A stretch of DNA of 64,000 nucleotides from Tilletia caries (taxonomy: Eukaryota > Basidiomycota > Exobasidiomycetes > Tilletiales > Tilletiaceae): contig JALUTQ010000035.1 of the NCBI GenBank assembly GCA_032718865.1, positions 992,001 to 1,056,000 of the forward strand, written 5' to 3'. Below the pieces are notes generated by a model. It searched no databases and was not told where the DNA came from. It saw only the letters and a program-made list of their open reading frames with translations. Shown piece by piece: positions 1 through 9,890 of the stretch; positions within the stretch are counted from its first letter, which is position 1, and each line of letters begins with the position of its first letter. The translations under genes and the position numbers were made by a program.

Positions 1-175
1 GGGTGCGCATCGACGGGGCCATACGCGTGGTGCCTCTCTGGGCACGACGCAGAGTTCGCCTAGTAATCGGCGACGGAGCTTGGAGAGTACGATTTCGTTG
101 ATTCGGGAGGCTATGGAGGGGAAGGATGGGAAGGATGAGGAGACGCTGCAGAAGGCTGGGTACCGGGATGATTGA
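1..175 (+). CDS. C-terminal end of an unrecognised protein (partial)
   Basis: An open frame enters from the left edge in frame 2 and ends at TGA 173-175, giving about 57 residues. The visible tail is basic and Ser/Arg-rich, then turns into a charged amphipathic stretch (ISLIREAMEGKDGKDEETLQ) and ends in GYRDD. That looks like a real hydrophilic C-terminus rather than noise, but no family is recognisable. Its stop is followed by pyrimidine-rich low-complexity DNA, as expected for a 3' flank. A splice junction inside the visible part cannot be excluded. The product is unknown. Confidence 0.4.
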   Translation, partial: GAHRRGHTRGASLGTTQSSPSNRRRSLESTISLIREAMEGKDGKDEETLQKAGYRDD

Positions 176-786
176 AGTGAGAGATTTGGGTTTCCTCTTT
201 TTTACTTTGGTTGGAACGGATGCTATCCCCTCGGCTTCGAACCCCCCCCCCCCCCGCCCCCTTCGGACCTCCGTCATGTATTCTCCCCGCTCCAAAACAG
301 GCCGTTTCAAGATCTCAAGCTTCTCCAAATCCCTTCAAGGCTTCCGAATGCCCAACCCTGGCACTGGGTACCTATTCTCCTTCCAAATCCCTAACCCCTC
401 TCCCCCCCTTTTCTCCTTCATGGTACATTGGGTTTTCTCGTTATTCTCCAGCGGCTCTCCCTTCTTCATCACGCCCCCTTTCTATCTCATTCCATCACTC
501 GTTCTCCAATCAAGCTTTCCCTCTCTCCGGTCCTTTCCCCTTCCCTTCCCTTCCCTTCCCTTCCCTTCTCCGGTCTCACTCTCTCTCTCTCTCTTGTCTT
601 CCATGACTCTACCTCTACTCTCTTTCTCCCCTCGCAAAAGAATGAAGAATTCAACAACCCCCACAAAGCCCAAAGAAGAGTTGGAAATGCGTTCTGGCCA
701 TGGCCGATCGCAGCGAAGGAGGGGAGAACTTCGGATGACTTCGTATTACGATTCATGAAAGCCCCCGCAACCTATCGCCGCCCATC
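176..786. other. Intergenic, low complexity
   Basis: No gene is supported here. The stretch lies between two convergent gene ends. It contains a run of about 15 C at 241-256, long C/T-rich tracts, a TTCCC tandem repeat at about 532-569 and a CT-dinucleotide run at about 578-596. Open frames here are compositional and serine/proline-rich. Confidence 0.7.
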
Positions 787-1444
787 TCACCGCCGCTTGA
801 CCCCGTTCCCCACCGCTGCTGCCCCAGACGCCGACGCCGACCCCGGCCCCGGCCCACCAGGCGAAGAAGTCGAAGAGGCGACGCTCCTGGTCACGCTCTC
901 TACGTACGTCTGTAAGGTCTCGTTCTCGGATTCGGCTTTTGTGCAGTCTTCTTTTACGGTTGATACGCGGGTTAGGAGCGCTGTTTTGTGAGGTGTGGAG
1001 AGGGGAAGAAGGGAGGGCGGGATGGAAAGGGGGTGGGCAGAGATAGGGAGAAGAGGGGAAGGCAGAGATAGGGAGAAGAGGGAAGGCAGGAGGAAGATAA
1101 AATTTGTGATGTGAGCATTTTTTCGGCAAGGTCGCCCCTCTGAAAGAAATGGGGAGGAAGGAAGGAAGGATCACACCACATACACACCTCGTAAGCTATC
1201 CTGCATGGAGACGACATCCCTGACCAAGTTCTCCTTCTCGATGACTTCGCCTGCGGTAGGTTCCGTCTCTGCTGTCTGGGTATTTGTAAATTGTTCGGAA
1301 TATTTAATCCAGGAATCTGGGTCAGAAACCGTTGGGCTGCGAGGATGGGAGGGAGAGGGAGAGGGGACGTACCCATGCGATGGACTCTGTGAAGTCTGAG
1401 AGGTTGGCGTCGCTGGGGAGCGAGGGGGAGTCGGTGCTGGACAT
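787..1444 (-). CDS. SCOCO-like short coiled-coil protein (Slo1-type)
   Basis: On the minus strand the gene starts at ATG 1442-1444 (MSSTDSPSLPSDANL...). Its second exon contains SWIKYSEQF and VVSMQDSLR. After an intron of about 207 nt (981-1187) the last exon (787-980) gives LLTRVSTVKEDCTKAESE and NETLQTYVESV, then a Gly/Ala/Ser tail and stop TGA 787-789. The heptad pattern, with 'EN.TLQ.Y.E', matches the short coiled-coil family (human SCOC, yeast Slo1). Members bind Arl-type GTPases at the Golgi; that role is inferred from the family. The junction between exon 1 and exon 2 is not clean. The strong donor GTACGT after codon 24 leaves phase 0, while exon 2 needs another phase, so the exact start or that splice site is uncertain. 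The gene is divergent from the V-ATPase subunit G gene, with 264 bp between the starts. Confidence 0.5.
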
Positions 1445-1708
1445 TGTATCGTATAACCTCCCCTCTCCAGAGAGTGAGGGTGAAGGGAGCGAGCAGAGGC
1501 AAGTCAGTTGCGTTTGGACCATGGTGGGTCGGCGATTGGCTGGTGTGTGGCGAGGGAACGCCGACGGAGAGGAGGTTCGCACGGAGCCCTACTTGGAAAC
1601 ACACTGACTGACTTCGCTCCCCTCTGCCTTGCCTCCGACCCACCATCTCGCACTTCCCTCTATCTACACTCGCATTCACACACACAACTGCACTGCTGAG
1701 TATTCATA

Positions 1709-2387
1709 ATGGTGCGTATCTTCCCCCCTCGGCCCCCCCATTGCGCGGTCCCTGATTGCTGCAGAGATTTGGCAGAAAAGCTGACGTTCCCTGTGATTTT
1801 GTCTCTCACCCCTTGACTTCCCCACCCGCAGGCCGCCCAACAATCGCAAGGCATTCAGACGCTCCTCGAGGCTGAGAAGGAGGCAGCCAAGATCGTCACC
1901 AAGGCCCGCACATGTGAGCTTCCCCCCTCTGCCCCCCTCACTCGCTTTCATCTTCAAGCGTCCCAGAAAAGTTGGGTCCTGACACACCCTCTTGCAACAA
2001 CAGACCGCACACAGAAGCTAAAAGACGCTCGTTCGGAGGCGTCGAAGGATATTGAAGACCTTAAGGCTAAGAAGGAGAAGGAGTTCCAGGCTTTCCAGAA
2101 GGAGGTGCGTACATTCCTCCGAGCTCCCACCTCCCACCTCCCCCCTCCCCCTCCTCTCCACCATCTTCACATCTCCCAACTAACACACCCCTCCCTCCCT
2201 CTCTCAAAAACAGCACGAAGGCACCCAATCCACAGCCCAAACCACCGCCGAGAAGGAGACGAAGGAACAAATCGAGTCCCTCGACAAGGCATTCTCCACC
2301 AACCGGGCCAAAGTGGTCGATAAGCTGTTGGAGAGGATCACGGAGGTCGCGCCGGAGTTGCACCGGAATGCGAAGAAGGTCGCGTGA
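1709..2387 (+). CDS. VMA10: V-type proton ATPase subunit G
   Basis: Subunit G is part of the peripheral stalk of the V-ATPase, which acidifies vacuole and Golgi; it pairs with subunit E to hold the catalytic head. Four exons are read: 1709-1711, 1832-1913, 2004-2104 and 2214-2387, giving 119 residues (yeast Vma10 is 114). The first exon is the bare ATG, followed at once by a GTGCGT donor, which is a common arrangement in basidiomycetes. The protein begins MAAQQSQGIQTLLEAEKEAA and continues with KIVTKARTYRTQKLKDARSE, the conserved N-terminal helix of the family, then a long Lys/Glu-rich helix. All junctions are GT-AG and keep frame. It is convergent with RPC40. Confidence 0.95.
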
Positions 2388-2717
2388 GGCGTACAACGTC
2401 GTTGGGGGGGAGGGGGGGTTCTCTCTTTGGGGGTGGGATAGGAGGGATGGAAGGGGCGGACCGTGCGGGGTGGGGCGCGCTAGATCGTACGACGGGGGGA
2501 GGAGTAGAGGAACTCCCCCTTTGGTACGGACCTGGTGCCGTCGTTGAAGGCTCGGGACTTGGCGGAGGATGTACATGATTTTTCTATAGCTTTCACAAAT
2601 GACGTTTTTCGCTTGGTATGATATGAAGGCAGGCAGGGCACGATGGGGAAACGTGAACGTGTAGTTATTTGCACAAAGATGGGAGAGAGGAACAAGGGGC
2701 AGAGAGAGCAGCGCTGT
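2388..2717. other. Convergent 3' intergenic space
   Basis: About 330 bp between the stop of the V-ATPase subunit G gene and the stop of RPC40. It is G-rich near 2405-2500 and otherwise unremarkable; it presumably holds both 3' UTRs. No gene or repeat was identified. Confidence 0.7.
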
Positions 2718-3981
2718 TCATATTTGCATGGCGTCGACTTGGAGGGCGTCTCTCCGGATGAGCTCGTCGACTCCCTTGCGGACGGTCCTGATCTTCTCCA
2801 GCATGACCTCGATGGCGGCGGGGAGGAGGGCCTCGGGTGCGTATACGCCTGAGGATTCGAGTTCGACTGGTAGAATGTGACGAGGGATGCATGAGCAAAT
2901 GTTCATGGATGAAGAAGGAAGGAAAGGAAGGATGAAACTCACACAAGAAGTGGTCCCGGACGCGATCGAGTTTGACGAGGCCTTCGAACTCCTTATGCCT
3001 GAGGACCTCCCTGGAAACCGTATCCTTCCTCGCATCCGCGACGTACGCCTCCTCCTCCCCCGTCCTCTCATTCGTCCTGACCCCAATAACCCCCTCGGGG
3101 AAACACTTCCGAAACTTAGGAATCAACTCCTGCGGAATGCCCGGTGGTAAGATCGTGATCTTGGGCAGCAGACGGTACGAGCCGGGACAGACGGGTGAGA
3201 ATTTGGCGTGGTCTTTTCCGATTCCCTTTTCGCAGTGGAGTTCGAGGTTGACCGTTTGGCCGGGGCGGAGCTTGGCGAGGAGGATGTCGGGCAGGACGGG
3301 GCGGAGTTGGTGGCCGCCGAAGTCTTCTTCTTGTCCGCCGCGCGGGGACCAGGAGAGCTGTGAGGATGTTACTGTGGGGAGGGGTATAAAGCTTAGGAAG
3401 GTCAGTGGATTTTTATTTGAGAAAGCAGAAAGTGGACGGATGGACTGACCGCTGGCGTTGTTGTAGAGCTTCTCTGGGTCGGTCTCTCCCTTCTTTGCAG
3501 CCTCGTTGCGGGTGCAGGTTGCGTCGAGGTAGAAGACGACGGTGTTAGTGTCGTTTCCCTCGTCATCGGGACCCTTGAAGTTGAGAACGTGAGGAGGGAT
3601 GTCGAGGGGGACGAGACCCAACCGATGAGCGAGTACCTCATCCTGCACGATGCTGGTATTGTTGAAGACGTAGACATGCTCAATGGCGACAGTGGGCACC
3701 TCGGCAATGAGAGTCCTACGGAGAGCGTTCGCGATGCTAGCGTCTACGCCGATGAGGTCGAACTCGATGCGGTAGGGCGAGAGGCGTGTGATGCGGAGCT
3801 GTAAAGGGGCGTGTACTTGGGGCGCGTGGGCGGAGGAGGAGGAAGGGTCGAGCGGGTAGTGGTAGGGGAAGTCGGGGGCGGATACGTTTGCGACGCGCTC
3901 GGGGAGGATGCCGACGAGGCGCGCGGTGTGTACGTTCTGCGCTGCTTCTGTCGCAGCCTCTGCTTCGGTCCGTCGAGGCAT
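2718..3981 (-). CDS. RPC40: DNA-directed RNA polymerase I and III subunit AC40
   Basis: AC40 is the alpha-like subunit shared by RNA polymerases I and III; it dimerises with AC19 to start polymerase assembly in the nucleus. Minus-strand exons are 3450-3981, 3371-2943 and 2866-2718, giving 369 residues (yeast Rpc40 is 335). The first exon carries the alpha-type dimerisation segment (ANALRRTLIAEVPTVAIEHV), and exon 2 carries DILLAKLRPGQ and the diagnostic HAKFSPVCPGSYRLLP. Exon 3 begins by completing FLFELESSGVYAPEAL, which fits the conserved C-terminal strand. The intron-1 acceptor was chosen (CCCCACAG, exon starting at 3371) because it alone keeps frame into LSWSPRGGQ. The promoter side, upstream of 3981, is now abutted by the CACTA transposon 152 bp away. 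Confidence 0.93.
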
Positions 3982-4133
3982 CGTCGCTGTCGTCGCTGCT
4001 GCTGGCTGGGAACGAGTTGGGGGGGGGATGGGGATGGGTCAAGAAAATTACAAGGCGCGAAGGTCGCATTGTTTGCTCGGAGCCTTTCGCAGTGAGCGAC
4101 ACGGTGTTGCGAAATTATATCCCAGTCCTCACT
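3982..4133. promoter_or_regulatory. Left half of a divergent promoter split by a transposon
   Basis: These 152 bp lie between the AC40 start codon and the left end of the CACTA element. Together with 12409-12464 they would form a shared promoter of about 208 bp for RPC40 (-) and the MAP3K gene (+) before insertion. No specific operator is recognised. An 11-bp inverted copy of the element terminus lies at 4086-4096. Confidence 0.5.
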
Positions 4134-4539
4134 CACTGCGAAACGGGCATCAGTTTTCAGAGAAAGGAAACTGATTGGGAATCTGCAGTTTTCCCGGGGT
4201 TATCTTTGAGACGAAAACTCAATTAGTTTTTTATGCGTATTCGCAAATCAGTATACTGCTGCGATTTTCCAAGAGTTTTCGCCCTCCGAAAACCGAAAAG
4301 ACTTACTCGCTCCGCTCTCTCTTCGTTGCGCTAGGAGGATGCTTCATGAACCTTCTCCCTACGTCCTCATCATTGCTGAACTCTTTTCTCAAGGCCCACC
4401 ATCCCAGCCAGGAGGTGGGAACCAAAGCTTCGGGGCTCCATTGACCTCTTTGGCTTTCGATCCTGATTCCTGATGGGTAATGGGCTACGTCGCTCCGATG
4501 GTTGCTGTCTGCTGATACAATTACAATGGCTGACGTCTG

Positions 4540-5721
4540 ATGATGTCTTTCTACTTTCCAGTCCTCATCTCTCTCACTTCTCAGGCAATAACTCAGGTCT
4601 CCGTACTCGAGGTAAAAGTACCTCCAGCGCGGCAGAGCTCCGTTTCTCTGGGTGCTTGTGAGTATGGTGCATGTCCCTCCTCATTCCTCTTTCCTACTCA
4701 AGAACTTACACTGATTGCTTCCTTACATTCTGCGTTCTGTCTGTACACCTTGGTGCAGATGGTTGGCCAATCTTCGTCTTCGGTCGATCCCGATCTTCAA
4801 GAGGACCGCGAAAACTTGAGGGCCACGGACGAAGATCTCGGCAAGCCTGGTTGGTCTCCCCGGTCGATGTTCCCATTCATCGACTCTTCACGTTCGCATC
4901 TAGTTTCCGCGAATCCAACTCATCGAGAGGTGGAGGAAGCCCTTGGATGGAAGCGTCACCACAGTCCGGGATCTCCGCCCTCCCCAACTATGCAAGGACG
5001 ATTTTGGAATGACTTCCTTGTCTCTCCACCCAAGGACTCCAATTTATCGTCTGGACAGGCCAACAACGGCACGTGTCCGTCCGCTTCCGCTCCTCCTGTT
5101 ACCGATGCAAGGGGAAAAGCAAGGATGCCTCTTGACGATGTGACGGGTCAGTCTCAAGCCGGTCTACCCGCGGTCTCGACGTATCCTCGTTCGCCAGCAT
5201 CAGCAGCCCTCGGTTACGGTGATCCTGCCTCCGGGTCCGAAGATGACAGGTCTGTTCTGTCTCCAGCAGCAACGCGCTCATCACGATCATCGACGGTCAC
5301 CACTGCTGTCTCTGATACCCCTGCTGGTACATCCTCCCAAGCTAGCTCGCGGCCACCTCAGCGAAACAGAATTCGACACGTCCCTTGGCTCAAGATACCT
5401 ATTGGTTGGACGGACAGGAAGGCCTATCGCCGGTTGCCATCACCGCCTAGGGTACCCTATGCCTATTCATCTGAAGTGAACACACTCCCTCGCGCTCGCG
5501 GCAGCTCTCCGCATTCCCCTGATTCTGTGTCCGACGAAGAAGATCATCCTCCGCGGAAGGTGCCAAAGTTGGGTCCTGTGCTCGAGTCCCCCACACCCGT
5601 CGAAGACGACGATACAGAAGCTGTGGGCGGAAGGATGGCATCACAGACCGAATCGGAAACGGCATCAGAGACGGCATCGGAGACTGCGGACGCGCCAGCT
5701 CCCTCCGTTACGAATGGATGA
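4540..5721 (+). CDS. Unknown disordered protein of the CACTA element
   Basis: An open frame of 393 codons ends at TGA 5719-5721. A credible start is the ATG at 4760, right after an intron-like acceptor (TTGGTGCAG), giving about 320 residues from MVGQSSSSVDPDLQEDREN; the upstream part of the frame may be intron or 5' exon. The protein is Ser/Pro-rich. It has one compact basic/aromatic segment (VPWLKIPIGWTDRKAYRRLP), an acidic stretch (SVSDEEDHPPRKVPK), and a C-terminal repeat of S/TETA units. CACTA elements usually encode a second, non-catalytic DNA-binding protein beside the transposase. That role is possible here but is inferred only from position. No family was recognised. Confidence 0.45.
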   Translation: MMSFYFPVLISLTSQAITQVSVLEVKVPPARQSSVSLGACEYGACPSSFLFPTQELTLIASLHSAFCLYTLVQMVGQSSSSVDPDLQEDRENLRATDEDLGKPGWSPRSMFPFIDSSRSHLVSANPTHREVEEALGWKRHHSPGSPPSPTMQGRFWNDFLVSPPKDSNLSSGQANNGTCPSASAPPVTDARGKARMPLDDVTGQSQAGLPAVSTYPRSPASAALGYGDPASGSEDDRSVLSPAATRSSRSSTVTTAVSDTPAGTSSQASSRPPQRNRIRHVPWLKIPIGWTDRKAYRRLPSPPRVPYAYSSEVNTLPRARGSSPHSPDSVSDEEDHPPRKVPKLGPVLESPTPVEDDDTEAVGGRMASQTESETASETASETADAPAPSVTNG

Positions 5722-6058
5722 AGGAGTCCCTCCTCTCTCGGCTCCCTCCCCCTCCCCAAACACACAAAAAAGATCGCCACATGCTCTCTCTGACTCGCTC
5801 GGCGCTCCATTCTGTATCCAATGTCTCGTACCTCGTTGCCGTACCCAAAGTCCCAAAGGCCATTTGAATCTCATCGCTTCGTGTGCAGATCGTGTGGTGA
5901 CTAAGTAGTAATTTACCCCGCACGGACAGTCTTGAAGCTGCGTGACGCTTCGGCTCGAAGGTATCCTCATCACCACCATCACCTCATCTATCCTCCTTGT
6001 CAAAGGCATACTTCTGACGCCAATACCTCGCACTGCAACAGCACCCGAACTCCAGATC

Positions 6059-9000
6059 ATGCCACCCATGAGCGTTGCTGACCACTCCCGTGATTCTGGT
6101 TCCGGGATGCCCCGGCAGAAACTGTGCCAGTGCAGGTCAAGATGTGGCACCACCGGCCGCTGGGTCGATCGGCAGACGTACGAGAATCACCTGCTCGACT
6201 TCGACGATGGGTGCTCGTCTGGGTCCGATGACGGTGGTGCTAGCGGAGGAATGGGGGGGGGAGCTTGTAGATGATTTCGGCCAGGTGAGTACTTCCTTGT
6301 CCCCGGTCTCTGCGGTACCGATGGCGTATTCACTCGCAATGCTCTCCACTTCACTGCAGGATCCAATGGACTACATCAATCAGGAGGAAGATATCGAGCT
6401 CGACATACGTCCTGATGCTGGCTTGCTGCCGGCAGAGGACGACCTCTTGGCTGGTGGGTTCTCTTTGGACATCGACGATGACGGCAGCGACTCGGGTACC
6501 GGACCAGACACATCGGACCCACAGCCGGAATGGTTGCGACTCTTTGAGATAATGCTCGCTTGGCTCAATGTGGAGCACAGCGTTCCCGACCGTACGTGCG
6601 AGCTGCTCCTCGCCTACCTGCAATCCGTCTACTACACGATCTCGTCCGCATCGTCAAGCTCAGCGCGCCGCCCATTGCCAAGCGCTCGAATGGCGCGCAT
6701 CAGGAAGTCTCTTGGTCTCGAAGGATACGGAATCACCTATGCCCTGTGTCCCGACCGATCATGCTTGACGCCTCATTTGCTGAAGGAAGTCATCGAGCGG
6801 CAAACGGGGTCGTGCCGCCGTTGCGGACTAGCTCTCGTTCACGATCCTCAGCCGCAGGCGCCTCTCGTACTTCCTGTTCCTCTCAAGCCGCATCAAGTGA
6901 AGGTCCGGCTCCGATACGAGCCCATTACAAACTGGCTTCAGCAACTCCTACCCAGGCCCGACATACTCGCGCTGTGTAGACACCACAAACGAAGACAGCA
7001 TACCCCCGGGGTGTATCGAGATCTGTACGACGGTTCGAATTGGACTGCACACGAAGGAGACAGTCGATTCGACTTGGTTCTCAGTCTTTCGCTCATGATT
7101 GATTGGATTCAGCCATTCTATCGACTTGGAACCGCGTCGTACAGCTGTGGCGTTGTATCGGTTCGCGTGGACGACCTACCGTTTCATATGCGGAACGCAT
7201 CAGCGTACACCCATGTCTGTTGCATTCTGCCAAGACCTCAGAAGCCCACAGCGGAAGGTTTACATGCAACGCTAGACATTGTAGTCGCGGAACTTCACCG
7301 TCTCTACGAGGATGGCCTACAGATCAGCGAGTTGGTCGACCCAGTCACAGGCCGGCCCGTATCCGTCCGCGTTCGTCTCGCTCGTCTTCTGGCGGACACC
7401 GACGCTCGTACCTCTACCGCCGGATTTCCCAGCCATTCATCGAAGGGCCAATTCTGCCCTTGGTGCACCGTCGATCACGAGGATTGGGTCCGGCTTCTAC
7501 TCCAAGGGCAAGAAGGGCAGGCCAGAAACCCAGCAGACCATCGTCGAAACTCTCTGCGCGCTCTTCCCAATACAGTACCACGTCTGCGGCCAGCCGAGCT
7601 CGATTCGCTTCGGCGCGATCACGCCGCTTGTCTATCTGTGCTCTACAAGATACCCACATGGTCGAGTTTGGACCACGCGCCTGTGGACGTGATGCACAAC
7701 TTGGACCTGGGCCTGTGCAAGCATTTCTGGACCCAAACCTTGGTCGACGGAACGCTTCTGGATCAATCAGACTTGCGCGTTTGCAAAGAGGTTCTGCAAA
7801 GGACCACGTACCCTACAGGAGTCACAAGGATCAGTCCCGACCTCGGGCTGACCTCCGGCGGTACGCCAACAGCGGCTGGCTGGTCAGTGTTGTCTCAATA
7901 CATCATGCCTGTCCTACTTGCTTCGTCGTGGTCCAGCCTCCTTCAAGCATCAGCACAGAAGACTTTCCAAAGCTTGAAGCCGACAATGGTCAAGAAAGGA
8001 TTGGTCAATCCAGCCGCAGCTCCGGCTTCAGCGCCAATTCTTCAGGACAATGTACCCGGACCTAGCTCGAGGCCAGAAGCGACGAGAGCGACTCGCCCTC
8101 CCAAAAGAGGGCAGAGGAGCCAGTGCCCAAATTCACAAAAACAGTCTCTCTTACCACCATCCTGGAGGCGTCTCTTGTTTTGGCATTGGCATGTCGCCTA
8201 GCGCACGCCAGGGCGATAGGCGAAGTCCAATTGCAGCAGCTGCATAGGAGTTTGAAAACGTTTGTCACTCTCATAGCTTCCGAGATCGATCACAGCTGGG
8301 TACCATATAACTTCCACATCGCCTTACATATAGCCGATCAGATTCGCCGCCATGGGCCAGCTTGGGCGTTTTGGAGTTATCCACAAGAACGATCATACGG
8401 TCTGATGAAGAGAGTGAGTCGTACAGCCCTGCTTCTGAAAATTCACGCAGCTGGCCTGACACTACCTTCCGTTCTATGATCCGCCGTAGATCAGGACCAA
8501 CAAGCATCGAGGAGGGGAGCTGGAGCATACTATGCACACCCGAAGCGAGGATCGGCATCGGATTATGGCCCTCCTAGAAGCGATGCCAGTAACACCACTC
8601 TCGCGCATACTGCGAGACAGTATCAGGTCCGAGAAGGCAACAGGTCCCTCCTCCTCCACCCGTCCCATACGATCGGAAAGAGAAGGTCAAGACGGAGATA
8701 CTGGAGACAACGCCGAAGACGACGTCGACGGCGGTGAATTAGACACGTCCGAAACTGTCGTATCTCTCAGCAACGCAGATATGCAACGCGTCTGTGCTCT
8801 GGCAAACAAGGATCGGAACGCGGGGCAGGCACGATTTGTCCCGTGTTTCGACTATAACGGCCGCATTCCGGAACTGGTTATCGACTCGACCGCAACGTCC
8901 GTTGCTCGATTGTCGGTCGGCGAGTTCATACTGCGGCCAAGGAACCAGCGCCATGGAATCAGATCCGATCCATCCGCGTGCTTCGTCTCAACACCAGGAG

Positions 9001-9309
9001 GTCCACGACTTGCCCGCTTCTGTTCGGTCGTACAGATCCCATATGTCGACTTACGCTTACAGGATCGGTTCAAAGACTACGCTGTGGTTGAGATCCTTGA
9101 TGCTCTGGACTGGCAGGACGGACTCGGTCTCTCTTCGTCTACTTGGAAGGAACTCGGATACCTCGCCGCCAGATCCGCGTCTGCTATCCGGACCATCGTT
9201 GACATCGATGATGTTTTTGGGACCAGCTATTGTTCTCCCAGGAACGCGCATCTTCGGCCTGCCAGACAGCATCATTGCAACAATGATTCATCCTGCTGGC
9301 AGGAACTAA
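6059..9309 (+). pseudogene. Tnp2-family (CACTA) transposase with frameshifts
   Basis: The likely start is ATG 6059, followed by a Cys/His N-terminus (KLCQCRSRCGTTGRW...NH) typical of fungal Tnp2 proteins. Then come an acidic linker, a CxxC pair (GSCRRCGLALV), a serine-rich motif with FCPWCTVDHEDW, the DVMHNLDLGLCKHFW motif, and the C-terminal block NFHIALHIADQIRRHGPAWA...GLMKR joining IRTNKHRGGELEHTM across a clean intron (8414-8489, GTGAGT...CCGTAG). A second clean intron is 6285-6359. The frame breaks three times: at a run of nine G near 6252-6260 (one base too many), between about 7980 and 8140 (one base missing or an unseen intron), and at a T5G3 tract near 9215 (one base too many). Downstream of the last break the frame ends FGLPDSIIATMIHPAGRN. 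The expected length is about 1,030 residues. Either the copy is dead or the homopolymers are misread. Confidence 0.8.
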
Positions 9310-9890
9310 GGCACCGTTCGTTTCGGTACGTACTCTCTGGAAGGACTCACGCTCCAGTCGTGCTTACTCAGTTCTCATTCCTTACCTGTCAACGGCCCGT
9401 CCCTCAGTATTCAGTAAGGCTCAGCGACTCAATTTTCAAAGAGCGCGAGGGAATGTCGTTGTGCTCAGCAGCTCCAAGGAGCGCGAGGGGGTGTCGTTGC
9501 GCTCAGCAGCTCACGAGAGCGCGAGGAAGAGGGACATCCGGGGGCGAAGAGGAAAGGGAGGACGCGGAAAGTGTCAAGGGTAGCCTCTTTATATAGGTGT
9601 TGTCTGGTATGTATGTGTAGCCAGAGTGCTACAAGTGCCGGTCGTTTTCATTTCACCCAACATGTTACGCACGGTCGTTCTCATATTGGGTCATTTCATT
9701 TCGCGTTTACAGTCCACAGTAGTCTTACATCCACCGCTGACTCATCCACATCCTTCATCACCAACCCTCCGTCCAGATCCGCAGGTAACATATCCATAAC
9801 CCTCATCTCTAACCGTCGTACCTCCAGTTCTCCACAGCTTAGCTGAACAGCTCATCCTCCTCTTCGACATTATCTTCATCCTCCTCCTCC
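9310..9890. other. Non-coding interior of the CACTA element
   Basis: Lies between the 3' ends of the transposase and the reverse-strand gene. It contains 2.3 copies of a 38-bp direct repeat starting at 9441, 9479 and 9517 (core GAGCGCGAGGG...TGCTCAGCAGCTC). The rest shows no gene. Confidence 0.6.
9441..9526 (+). repeat. 38-bp tandem repeat inside the transposon
   Basis: Units begin at 9441, 9479 and 9517 with GAGCGCGAGG. The first two are nearly identical (differences such as GAATG/GGGTG and GTGCTC/GCGCTC); the third is truncated. It lies just past the transposase stop. Confidence 0.75.

Noticed and set aside
126..991. Overlapping 131-210-residue frames on the plus strand near the left edge
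   Set aside because: They consist of pyrimidine-tract products (Ser/Pro/Leu-rich) and overlap the better supported SCOCO-like exons on the other strand.
7103..8065. 320-residue plus-strand frame
   Set aside because: It is an arginine/serine-rich shadow of the Tnp2 transposase frame, which carries all the conserved motifs.
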